A stretch of 8,072 nucleotides of DNA from Candidatus Moraniibacteriota bacterium (GCA_030592425.1 JAUVJK010000036.1:1-8072), one strand, 5' to 3'. Counted from the stretch's first letter, positions 1 through 5,253 are shown. The notes: generated from the letters alone by a model not told the origin. A program made the numbers and translations.

Positions 1-278
1 CATTTCTTGCATATCCTCCGCACAAAAAAGGGCGGAAAACTTTTTTTGAAAAAGTGGCAGCAAGTGACGTACCGGTTATCTACTATGATAGTGTGCACCG
101 TGTCGTGAAAAACCTTCAATTATTACAAGAAAAAAAACCTGATGCACAGGTTATTGTTGGACGAGAACTTACAAAAATGTTCGAAGAAATTAAGAGAGGA
201 TCCGTTGAAACAGTCATTGACTATTTCGAAACGAATCCTCAGGTGGTCAAAGGCGAGTTTGTTATTGTTGCATGGTAG
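1..278 (+). CDS. rsmI: RsmI, 16S rRNA (cytidine-1402 2'-O)-methyltransferase, 3' end only
   Basis: This is the C-terminal part of RsmI, the SAM-dependent enzyme that 2'-O-methylates C1402 in the decoding centre of 16S rRNA. The reading frame is open from the window edge (first full codon at position 3), so the gene is cut by the window and the GTG at 54 is not its start. Visible family signatures are a PPHKKGRKTFFEKV-type segment near the left edge, then VIYYDSVHR (family form: IFYESPHR), then GRELTKMFEEIKRG, and a final KGEFVIV strand matching the family's GE-hydrophobic terminus. The C-terminus ends where RsmI proteins normally end, so the 3' end is intact. The last 17 nt overlap a convergent minus-strand gene. 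Family assignment is confident; catalytic residues lie outside the window. Confidence 0.93.
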   Translation, partial: FLAYPPHKKGRKTFFEKVAASDVPVIYYDSVHRVVKNLQLLQEKKPDAQVIVGRELTKMFEEIKRGSVETVIDYFETNPQVVKGEFVIVAW

Positions 279-549
279 CCATGCCTCTACTTTTTTTGCG
301 GAAATGATTCCGCGCGAAATCCCAGGTGATACCACCACCGATTGTGAGGACTGTGATGGTGATAAGAATAATTGCAAATGGCGCCAGAGGCTCACTTTGT
401 ATGTAAGCATAGATACTTTGTAGCCAGATACTCACTAGCCCATAGATATGATATCCACATAGAGGGATCAAAGCACCAAGAGAAAAAAGGACTAACTTTT
501 CAGTTTTTCTCTTTGGTTGCTTCTTCGCTAAATGTTTGTAATCTTCCAC
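262..549 (-). CDS. Small two-helix membrane protein, unknown function
   Basis: I do not recognise this 95-residue protein. It has a strongly basic N-terminus (residues 5-18), a hydrophobic segment at about 19-43, a short loop with SEPLAP, a second hydrophobic segment at about 56-76, and a basic tail (80-88). That pattern predicts a two-helix inner-membrane protein with both ends in the cytoplasm. It is probably real rather than a shadow ORF. Its GTG start has a GGAG Shine-Dalgarno (plus-strand 558-561) 8 nt upstream, and a near-consensus sigma70-type promoter lies just before that (587-615). It converges on rsmI, and its TAA stop lies inside the rsmI coding region (17-nt overlap). The proline, cysteine and GGG in or near the helices give no functional clue. 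It could be lineage-specific. Confidence 0.72.
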   Translation of the reverse strand: MEDYKHLAKKQPKRKTEKLVLFSLGALIPLCGYHIYGLVSIWLQSIYAYIQSEPLAPFAIILITITVLTIGGGITWDFARNHFRKKSRGMATMQQ

Positions 550-557
550 TTTTTCTT

Positions 558-561
558 CTCC
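558..561 (-). promoter_or_regulatory. Shine-Dalgarno fixing the GTG start of the membrane protein
   Basis: Reading the minus strand, GGAG is followed by 8 nt and then GTG (547-549). This is one of the few clear ribosome binding sites in the window and supports the GTG start. Confidence 0.65.
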
Positions 562-586
562 AGAATTGTCCTACATTGGACTCATT

Positions 587-615
587 ATAATAGCATGAAT
601 ATCATAGAATGTCAA
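587..615 (-). promoter_or_regulatory. Sigma70-type promoter for the minus-strand membrane protein
   Basis: On the minus strand a perfect TTGACA (-35, plus coordinates 610-615) is followed by a 17-nt spacer and TATTAT (-10, 587-592), five of six matching TATAAT. Transcription would start near 580, giving a leader of about 30 nt that contains the GGAG site. It is among the best promoter matches in the window. Confidence 0.75.
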
Positions 616-656
616 TGTGTAAAAAACGGATCTTAATTGAGGTAAATAAAAGAGGG

Positions 657-698
657 TTCACATCGAAAAAAATATTATTATTTTCGATGTGAATTTTT
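657..698 (+). terminator. Strong intrinsic terminator between the membrane gene and metG
   Basis: A perfect 13-bp inverted repeat (657-669 with 681-693, arm TTCACATCGAAAA) encloses an 11-nt A/T loop and is followed directly by TTTTT (694-698). On the minus strand the hairpin is followed by CCCTC, so it acts on plus-strand transcripts. No plus-strand gene ends here; the nearest, rsmI, stops about 380 nt upstream. It therefore ends either rsmI read-through, a short RNA, or a metG leader transcript. Confidence 0.75.
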
Positions 699-778
699 GA
701 TGCTGCGTGTATCTATTGTCATTGATAAAGATCTTTCTATTTCGTCCGGAATGAATGATTTGATTTAATGGACATGAG

Positions 779-812
779 GACAATTGTCAATTCTGCTAAT
801 AAATGATACTTT
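779..812 (+). promoter_or_regulatory. Weak candidate metG promoter with overlapping palindrome
   Basis: A perfect 10-bp palindrome GACAATTGTC (779-788) overlaps a TTGTCA hexamer (784-789). A weak -10, TACTTT, follows after 17 nt (807-812), or GATACT after 15 nt (805-810). With the first choice, transcription would begin at about the metG ATG. The -10 match is poor and the call is tentative. Confidence 0.25.
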
Positions 813-818
813 TGATGT

Positions 819-2255
819 ATGAATAAGAATTTTTATATTACAACAACGCTGCCGTATGTAAATGCTGTACCACATATTGGGCATGCGAGCGAATTTGTAT
901 TGGCAGATGTCCGTGCACGTTTTGCACGTATATCTGAACAGGAAGTAGTTTTTAATACAGGGACAGATGAACATGGGATCAAGATTTGGCAGAAGGCGCA
1001 GGAAGAGGGAATTGATGTGCAGAAATATGTGGATGAAAATGCACAACATTTTCGTGGAATGAAAGAGCTTCTCAATATTGATTATACACACTTCATCCGC
1101 ACTACGGATGCGGATCATATGGCTGCTGCACAAGAATTGTGGCGACGTGTTGATGCGAATGGATTTATTTATAAAAAGCAGTACAAAGTGAAGTATTGTG
1201 TTGGCTGTGAGTTGGAGAAAACAGATTCAGAACTTGACCATGGACAATGTCCGATGCATCCAGGAAAAGATGTGGAGACGATCGAGGAAGAAAACTATTT
1301 TTTCAAATTTAGTGCATTTCAAAAACAACTTCTCTTTCTTTACGAACAGGACCGAGTATTTGTTGTACCACAAAAAAGACTCAATGAGATTCGTTCATTT
1401 ACGGAGTGTGGATTGCAAGACTTTTCGATCTCAAGACTCAAAGAAAAGATGCCGTGGGGTGTAGGAGTGCCAGGTGATGATACACATGTGATGTATGTAT
1501 GGTTTGATGCGCTGACAAATTATATTTCGACATTGGGGTGGTTTCAGGACGAAGAAAATTTCCAGAAGTATTGGGGAACAAAAGATACTCCAAACGCTAT
1601 TCAAATAGCGGGAAAAGATAATCTTCGCCAACAAAGTGCGATGTGGCAGGCGATGCTTTTGGCAGCTGACCTCCCAACAAGTAAACAGATCTTTATAAAT
1701 GGGTTTGTTTCTATTGATGGACAAAAAATGAGTAAATCGATTGGTAATGTGATCGCACCAACAGAATTGGTGGATCGCTATGGCATCGATGGGACGCGGT
1801 ACATACTACTTACAAAAGGTAATTTCGGCGAAGATACAGATATTTCATGGGAGAAGATGGATGCAGCGTACAATGCTGATCTCGCTAATGGGCTTGGTAA
1901 TCTCGCATCGCGTATTTTGACACTTGCTGGCGATATCTCCTATGAAACTCCTATTGTGGATGTAGCCTCATCTCTCAGTAAGGATATTGAGATGTTTGAA
2001 ATGAAAAAAGCACTTGCAAAGATCTGGAAGATCGTTGATTGTGCCAATAAATTGATGGAAGAAAAACAGCCGTGGACATTGAAGAAGAAAGAAGATAAAA
2101 TTTCGCAAAAAGAATTCACTGAGATCATGGAACGGTTCCTTCAAGATCTCCACATGATTGCAATCTTGATCGAGGTATTCCTTCCAGAAACAGCAGAAAA
2201 GATCATTGCGCAGCTTGAATCACGTAAGAAAGAGATCTTGTTTCAGAGAGTTTAA
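819..2255 (+). CDS. metG: Methionyl-tRNA synthetase, short form
   Basis: This cytoplasmic class I synthetase attaches methionine to tRNA-Met, for both initiation and elongation. The Rossmann catalytic core carries the HIGH signature at residues 19-22 (PHIGHAS) and KMSKS at 303-307 (DGQKMSKSIGN). The zinc-binding connective peptide has Cys127-x2-Cys130 and Cys144-x2-His147, a single Cys3His knuckle resembling that of Thermus MetRS. The region after KMSKS is the helical anticodon-binding domain, and the protein ends at 478 residues. The C-terminal EMAP-II/Arc1p-like tRNA-binding domain that extends many bacterial MetRS is absent. ATG at 819 is chosen because the protein then begins MNKNFYITTTLPYVN, the standard family N-terminus. 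No Shine-Dalgarno is visible. A terminator follows at once, so it is probably transcribed alone. Confidence 0.97.
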   Translation: MNKNFYITTTLPYVNAVPHIGHASEFVLADVRARFARISEQEVVFNTGTDEHGIKIWQKAQEEGIDVQKYVDENAQHFRGMKELLNIDYTHFIRTTDADHMAAAQELWRRVDANGFIYKKQYKVKYCVGCELEKTDSELDHGQCPMHPGKDVETIEEENYFFKFSAFQKQLLFLYEQDRVFVVPQKRLNEIRSFTECGLQDFSISRLKEKMPWGVGVPGDDTHVMYVWFDALTNYISTLGWFQDEENFQKYWGTKDTPNAIQIAGKDNLRQQSAMWQAMLLAADLPTSKQIFINGFVSIDGQKMSKSIGNVIAPTELVDRYGIDGTRYILLTKGNFGEDTDISWEKMDAAYNADLANGLGNLASRILTLAGDISYETPIVDVASSLSKDIEMFEMKKALAKIWKIVDCANKLMEEKQPWTLKKKEDKISQKEFTEIMERFLQDLHMIAILIEVFLPETAEKIIAQLESRKKEILFQRV

Positions 2256-2282
2256 AAAAGTTATATTTAAATATAACTTTTT
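2255..2282 (+). terminator. metG: metG terminator, perfect 28-nt palindrome
   Basis: The sequence is its own reverse complement: A5, then GTTATATTTAAATATAAC, then T5, beginning on the last base of the metG stop codon. It forms an A/T-rich hairpin with a U-tract and, being symmetric, could terminate transcription in both directions. The low GC content makes it weaker than a classical terminator. Confidence 0.7.
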
Positions 2283-2454
2283 GTATCTTTAGTTTATTAT
2301 TTTCTGTACAGAGTGGATTGTATGAACAGGAGATCAACATGGCAGATTTAGTATAGAATAATCTTTTTTGGCTTTAGTCGTTGTGGTAACGAATGCAATA
2401 TAGATGGGGAATACAGATAGATTTATTTAGATTCATTTTTCCGAATGTTTGTGT
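2283..2454. other. Spacer without a recognisable gene
   Basis: About 170 nt of A/T-rich DNA with no credible ORF and no tRNA-like fold. The only translation signal is an AGGAG (2328-2332), 6 nt before ATG GCA GAT TTA GTA TAG (2339-2356). This would encode just MADLV and could be a decayed gene start or a chance match. Confidence 0.5.
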
Positions 2455-2460
2455 TAAAAT
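2455..2460 (+). promoter_or_regulatory. Extended -10 promoter of the TrpR-like gene
   Basis: TGTTAAAAT provides an extended -10 (TG-N-TAAAAT; hexamer 2455-2460, five of six consensus). No good -35 lies 17 nt upstream, which suits an extended -10 promoter. Transcription would start near 2467, so the hairpin repeat at 2474-2501 would be at the extreme 5' end of the RNA or overlap the start region as DNA. Confidence 0.5.
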
Positions 2461-2473
2461 ATTTAGTGTATAG

Positions 2474-2501
2474 TACTCCCATACTTCGAAACGTGGGAGT
2501 A
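2474..2501 (+). repeat. Hairpin repeat, copy 1 (leader of the TrpR-like gene)
   Basis: TACTCCCA (2474-2481) and TGGGAGTA (2494-2501) form a perfect 8-bp stem around a 12-nt loop that contains the palindrome TTCGAA (2485-2490). The stem extends to flanking TAG/CTA (2471-2473 with 2503-2505) across one bulged T. It lies 40 nt before the ATG and just after the predicted transcription start. A 27-nt copy with one mismatch occurs at 2953-2979, in the same orientation. Confidence 0.85.
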
Positions 2502-2526
2502 TCTAGTAGTATTTATCTAATCATTT

Positions 2527-2533
2527 AGAAGGA
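2527..2533 (+). promoter_or_regulatory. Shine-Dalgarno of the TrpR-like gene
   Basis: AGAAGGA ends 7 nt before ATG 2541. This is the clearest plus-strand ribosome binding site in front of a real gene here. The larger string TAGAAGGAC recurs at 3024-3032, upstream of tatD. Confidence 0.7.
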
Positions 2534-2540
2534 CAAATTT

Positions 2541-2942
2541 ATGGCTCGTGTCCAATCGCAGAACTTGAGCAAAGAAGAAAAGATGTATATCATTGGGGAA
2601 ATGTTTGATATCGTTACAGATTTACGTTCAAAAAAAGAAACAATAGGATTTCTGATGGGTCTTTTGACGCAAAGTGAAGCGATCATGCTAGCAAGACGTA
2701 TTCAAATCGCAAAGTTACTACTCAAAGACTCTAGCTATCAGGATATTCAGGATGAATTGCATGTTGGTGAGAGTACTATCTCGTCAGTTGCACAGTGGCT
2801 TTATGGTGATAATGATCAGTATAAGAAACAAATCATACGACATGTGAAAAAATCTGGAAAGAAGAAATCGAGTAAGTATTATGATCGAATATTGAGTCCG
2901 TATGGTCAACTGCAAATTATTAAAGATCTTTTCAATGGATAG
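2541..2942 (+). CDS. TrpR/YerC-YecD family DNA-binding protein
   Basis: A 133-residue all-helical protein of the Trp-repressor superfamily, most like the YerC/YecD group. Its core reads LLTQSEAIMLARRIQIAKLL (residues 41-60), parallel to LLTPDE...LGTRVRIVEELL-type sequence in TrpR. A helix-turn-helix follows at about 66-87 (YQDIQDELHVGESTISSVAQWL). By eye, Thr43 and Arg53 line up with TrpR Thr44 and Arg54, but the TrpR Arg84 position is Ser82, so tryptophan sensing is doubtful. The C-terminus is lysine-rich (about 94-110) and may add nucleic-acid contacts. No trp genes are nearby. The ATG is fixed by an SD sequence 7 nt upstream. Hairpin repeats on both sides suggest autoregulation and perhaps control of tatD; that is inference. 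A DNA-binding role is likely, the ligand unknown. Confidence 0.88.
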   Translation: MARVQSQNLSKEEKMYIIGEMFDIVTDLRSKKETIGFLMGLLTQSEAIMLARRIQIAKLLLKDSSYQDIQDELHVGESTISSVAQWLYGDNDQYKKQIIRHVKKSGKKKSSKYYDRILSPYGQLQIIKDLFNG

Positions 2943-2952
2943 CCTTATAGGG

Positions 2953-2979
2953 TACTCCTATACTTCGAAACGTGGGAGT
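2953..2979 (+). repeat. Hairpin repeat, copy 2 (between the TrpR-like gene and tatD)
   Basis: Twenty-six of 27 nt match copy 1 (2474-2500). The one substitution, C to T at 2959, turns a C-G pair into a T/U-G pair, so an RNA stem would survive (ACTCCTA 2954-2960 with TGGGAGT 2973-2979). A separate outer stem CCTTAT (2943-2948) with ATAAGG (2992-2997) encloses it. No U-tract follows, so it is not a terminator. It starts 10 nt after the stop codon of the TrpR-like gene and 115 nt before tatD. Confidence 0.85.
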
Positions 2980-3067
2980 GATAATGATTTGATAAGGTGG
3001 AATAGTCATTAAAGTATTGGTGTAGAAGGACGCACAATGATATGTAATTGAAATAATAATTTATGAT

Positions 3068-3943
3068 ATGATCGATGCACACGCACATTTGCATGACAAA
3101 AAATATGATACAGATCGCGCAGAGGTAATTGCACGTGCTTTTGCAGGCGGCGTGGAGAAAATTGTGACAATTGGTACAAGTGTTGCAGAATCACAAGATG
3201 CTGTAGATCTTGCGCAGGAGTATGATGAGATCTATGCGACAGTGGGGATTCACCCGCATGTTTTCAATGGTGGCGCAAAGCGTAGTGATGAATGGTCGGA
3301 AGACTTGGGTGCTGATGTTGCTGCTGTTGTACGGCGGGATCGTCTCGAAGAAGCAATCTATGATCTTGAGGAGTTGATCGATGAGAATGAAAAAGTGGTT
3401 GCGGTTGGGGAGATTGGACTTGATTATTTTTTGCCAGACGAGGGTATTGTCAGTGATGTGCAAAAGAAGTGGCAATCAGAAGGGTTTGTAGCTCAGATTG
3501 ATTTGGCACAGAAATATAATCTACCAGTGGTTGTGCATTGTCGACCAGAGGCTGTTGAGGAGAGTGATGCCTATTTTGATTGTGTTGAGATCATAAAACG
3601 TTATCCAGATGTGCAGTTTGTGATGCATTGCTACATGGGGAATCAAACGGTAACAGAAAAGTTCCTTGTGCTTAGCAATGTCGCCTTCTCATTTACGGGT
3701 AATGTGACATTTAGCAAGAAGAACGATGATATGATGAGCAATGTCATAAAAATGATCCCATTGGAACGTATATTCATTGAAACAGATGCTCCATATCTTA
3801 CACCAGTGCCATATCGTGGCAAGCGTAATGAACCTCTTTATGTGCGATATGTCGCACAGCGCATTGCAGATCTTAAGAAATTATCAGTCGAAGAGGTATT
3901 AAAAATAACAGCACAAAATACGCAGAATTTCTATTCATTTTAA
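3068..3943 (+). CDS. tatD: TatD-family metal-dependent hydrolase (deoxyribonuclease)
   Basis: TatD enzymes are cytoplasmic TIM-barrel metallo-hydrolases; characterised members act as DNases/exonucleases, and exact substrates vary. All metal-site motifs are present: His5-x-His7 (IDAHAHLHD), GIHPH at 60-64, Glu115 in VGEIGLDYF, His157 in VVVHCRPE, His187 in FVMHCYMGN and Asp240 in FIETDAPYLTP. ATG 3068 is chosen because the family begins two or three residues before the first HxH. The protein is 291 residues against a usual 255-265. The extra length lies mostly between HPH and Glu115, as an acidic, probably helical insertion at about 65-100. No Shine-Dalgarno precedes the ATG, although an AAGGA sits 37 nt upstream in front of a four-codon ORF. 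The gene ends inside a terminator-like fold, so it is separate from the atp operon. Confidence 0.95.
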   Translation: MIDAHAHLHDKKYDTDRAEVIARAFAGGVEKIVTIGTSVAESQDAVDLAQEYDEIYATVGIHPHVFNGGAKRSDEWSEDLGADVAAVVRRDRLEEAIYDLEELIDENEKVVAVGEIGLDYFLPDEGIVSDVQKKWQSEGFVAQIDLAQKYNLPVVVHCRPEAVEESDAYFDCVEIIKRYPDVQFVMHCYMGNQTVTEKFLVLSNVAFSFTGNVTFSKKNDDMMSNVIKMIPLERIFIETDAPYLTPVPYRGKRNEPLYVRYVAQRIADLKKLSVEEVLKITAQNTQNFYSF

Positions 3944-3989
3944 ATCATAAAATCTTGCGCTTTTCATTTTGTGCTCTTTTTTCTTTTTT
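3911..3989 (+). terminator. tatD: Probable tatD terminator overlapping its 3' end
   Basis: GCACAAAAT (3911-3919) pairs perfectly over 9 bp with ATTTTGTGC (3966-3974). Inside, CGCA-GA-ATTT (3921-3930) pairs imperfectly with AAAATCTTGCG (3949-3959). T-rich runs follow (3977-3982 and 3984-3989). The hairpin begins inside the tatD coding sequence, which is unusual, but the strong T-tract before the atp promoter makes termination plausible. Confidence 0.5.
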
Positions 3990-3997
3990 ATTACCTC

Positions 3998-4026
3998 TTG
4001 CCAGAGATGAATTCTAGTGATATACT
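3998..4026 (+). promoter_or_regulatory. Promoter of the ATP synthase operon
   Basis: TTGCCA (3998-4003) is followed by exactly 17 nt and TATACT (4021-4026), with a TG one base before the -10 (extended -10). Each hexamer matches five of six consensus bases. Transcription should start near 4033, leaving a leader of about 24 nt before atpZ with no Shine-Dalgarno. Confidence 0.75.
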
Positions 4027-4056
4027 ACCTCTGTTTTGTTCTCAATCATTTCATCT

Positions 4057-4374
4057 ATGAGCCGCGATACACAAGAAGAAATTTCATTACTACGATATGC
4101 ATTTGAGTTGAGTATTATTCTTGCTGCGCCCGTTATTATTGGCGCATTCTGTGGCTATTGGATTGATCAAAATTTTGACACAGGATTTTCATTTTTGATT
4201 ATAGGGACTTTCCTAGGAATCCTTGTTGCGACGATCCTGACCGTACGAAAAGTATCGCATGTGATCAAACAGTCTGATGCATTTTACGTGGCAAAGAAGA
4301 AAACAATGGGAAAAAATGAGAAACAGAAAAAGGAAGAAAGTGAAGACGATTCTTCACATTCAGGTTGGGTCTAA
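4057..4374 (+). CDS. atpZ: AtpZ/AtpI-family ATP synthase accessory membrane protein
   Basis: A 105-residue protein at the head of the atp operon, where AtpI/AtpZ proteins normally sit. It has two predicted transmembrane helices (about 16-38 and 43-64). The first ends in GAFCGYWIDQNFDTG and the second begins LIIGTFLGIL, matching the family pattern of G-x3-G-x2-(L/I)D followed by (I/L)IG-x3-G. Related proteins help assemble the c-ring or aid Mg2+ supply; which applies here is unknown. The highly charged tail (about 82-105, KKKTMGKNEKQKKEE then acidic) is cytoplasmic. The frame is open to a TTG at 4036, but ATG 4057 is preferred because the TTG adds non-family residues and would sit almost on the predicted transcription start. 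atpB follows after 20 nt. Confidence 0.88.
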   Translation: MSRDTQEEISLLRYAFELSIILAAPVIIGAFCGYWIDQNFDTGFSFLIIGTFLGILVATILTVRKVSHVIKQSDAFYVAKKKTMGKNEKQKKEESEDDSSHSGWV

Positions 4375-4394
4375 TGAATTGCTAGATTTATTTC

Positions 4395-5165
4395 ATGACA
4401 GAAGAAACATCACATACACAAGAAGCTGCAGAACATGCAGCAGGCCCACATATTTCTCTTGCCCCTGAGCAGTTAGGAGAGTTTATGGGTATCCCAATCA
4501 CCAATACGCTTATTACAAGTTGGGTCGTGATGATCTTTCTTATTATCGTTGCTTACATCATCCGTAGGAATCTCAATCCAAAACATCCAACGAAAGGGCA
4601 AAATTTCATTGAAATGCTCTTCGAATACATTATTAGCTTTATGGAAGGGGTATTAGAAAGCCGCAAACTCGCAATGACATATTTCCCTCTCTTGGCAACA
4701 ATGTTCCTTTTTATTTGGGCGTCAAACTGGGCAGAGTTCTTGCCTGGCGTTGGGAGTATTACGTATAATGGCGAAGCTCTCTTTCGTAGCGTGAATACTG
4801 ACCTTAACGTGACAATTGCACTTGCCCTCATCTCCTTTATTGTCATCGAGGCTTCGGGCGTTCGTGCTCTTGGTTTTTTCAAATATACAAGTAAATTTAT
4901 TAATTTTTCTTCACCCTTGAAATTTTTTGTTGGTTTGATAGAATTGATCAGTGAATTAGCACGTTTGATCTCCTTTTCTTTTCGTCTTTTTGGAAATATC
5001 TTTGCTGGGGAAGTATTGATTGCCGTGACAGTATTCTTCTTGCCATTATTCATGCCTGTGCCACTGATGATGTTTGAATTATTTGTTGGATTTATTCAGG
5101 CGGCTGTCTTCGCTCTTCTCACATTGTTCTTTGTGAAGATCGCACGAGTCCCTGCAGAGCATTGA
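4395..5165 (+). CDS. atpB: ATP synthase F0 subunit a
   Basis: Subunit a forms the proton half-channels next to the c-ring. The 256-residue protein has a polar, His/Glu-rich N-terminus (about 1-25) and hydrophobic helices at about 38-57, 95-115 and 138-158, followed by the conserved C-terminal helical pair. The essential arginine is Arg197 in SFRLFGNIFAGE, with Glu206 nine residues on, equivalent to Glu219 of E. coli. Gln235 in the last helix (FIQAAVFALL) corresponds to E. coli Gln252, and the protein ends AEH, like E. coli EEH. TDLNVT (135-140) is also a family motif. It starts 20 nt after atpZ with no Shine-Dalgarno, and stops with TGA. An 88-nt spacer with heptad repeats separates it from atpE. 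Confidence 0.97.
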   Translation: MTEETSHTQEAAEHAAGPHISLAPEQLGEFMGIPITNTLITSWVVMIFLIIVAYIIRRNLNPKHPTKGQNFIEMLFEYIISFMEGVLESRKLAMTYFPLLATMFLFIWASNWAEFLPGVGSITYNGEALFRSVNTDLNVTIALALISFIVIEASGVRALGFFKYTSKFINFSSPLKFFVGLIELISELARLISFSFRLFGNIFAGEVLIAVTVFFLPLFMPVPLMMFELFVGFIQAAVFALLTLFFVKIARVPAEH

Positions 5166-5174
5166 TCGGGGAAT

Positions 5175-5246
5175 ATTTAGGTTTTAGGCTTTAGGAATTA
5201 GGTGTAACAAACATAATTCTTAATTCTAAATCATAAATCATTAAAG
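5175..5246 (+). repeat. Head-to-head heptad arrays in the atpB-atpE spacer
   Basis: The left half has four 7-nt units, with TAGG recurring at exactly 5178, 5185, 5192 and 5199 (consensus NTTTAGG, last unit AATTAGG). After 12 nt the right half has four 7-nt units each starting AAT (5215, 5222, 5229, 5236; first two AATTCT-T/A), then AAAG (5243-5246). The halves are roughly complementary: TTTAGGAATTAGG (5190-5202) pairs imperfectly with the TTCTTAATTCTAAA side, with some G-U pairs. atpE starts 7 nt after AAAG. Confidence 0.8.
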
Positions 5247-5253
5247 TAAACAT

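Noticed and set aside
54..56. GTG as the real start of the rsmI reading frame
   Set aside because: The frame is open to the window edge, and the upstream codons encode recognisable RsmI sequence (PPHKKGRKTFFEK), so the gene is simply truncated by the window.
657..698. T-box or SAM riboswitch controlling metG
   Set aside because: No T-box sequence, specifier loop or S-box core is visible upstream of the terminator; only the hairpin with its U-tract is supported.
2474..2979. Hairpin repeats as integron attC sites or a CRISPR pair
   Set aside because: There is no RYYYAAC/GTTRRRY core and no integrase. Two repeats 480 nt apart with a gene between them do not form a CRISPR array.
2953..2997. Copy 2 hairpin as terminator of the TrpR-like gene
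   Set aside because: No U-tract follows the stem or the outer CCTTAT/ATAAGG stem on the plus strand.
4036..4056. TTG start extending atpZ by seven residues
   Set aside because: It would lie almost on the predicted transcription start, and the extra residues do not resemble the family. ATG 4057 fits better.
4277..4468. Plus-strand ORF overlapping the atpZ tail and atpB start
   Set aside because: Out of frame with two well-supported genes, no recognisable protein features and no ribosome site.
4553..5053. 166-codon minus-strand ORF opposite atpB
   Set aside because: Lys/Arg-rich low-complexity translation mirroring hydrophobic codons of atpB, with no start signals.
5175..5246. TTTAGG repeats resembling telomere or CRISPR-like repeats
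   Set aside because: Units are 7 nt with no unique spacers and only four per half; TTTAGG similarity to plant telomere repeats is coincidental inside a bacterial operon.
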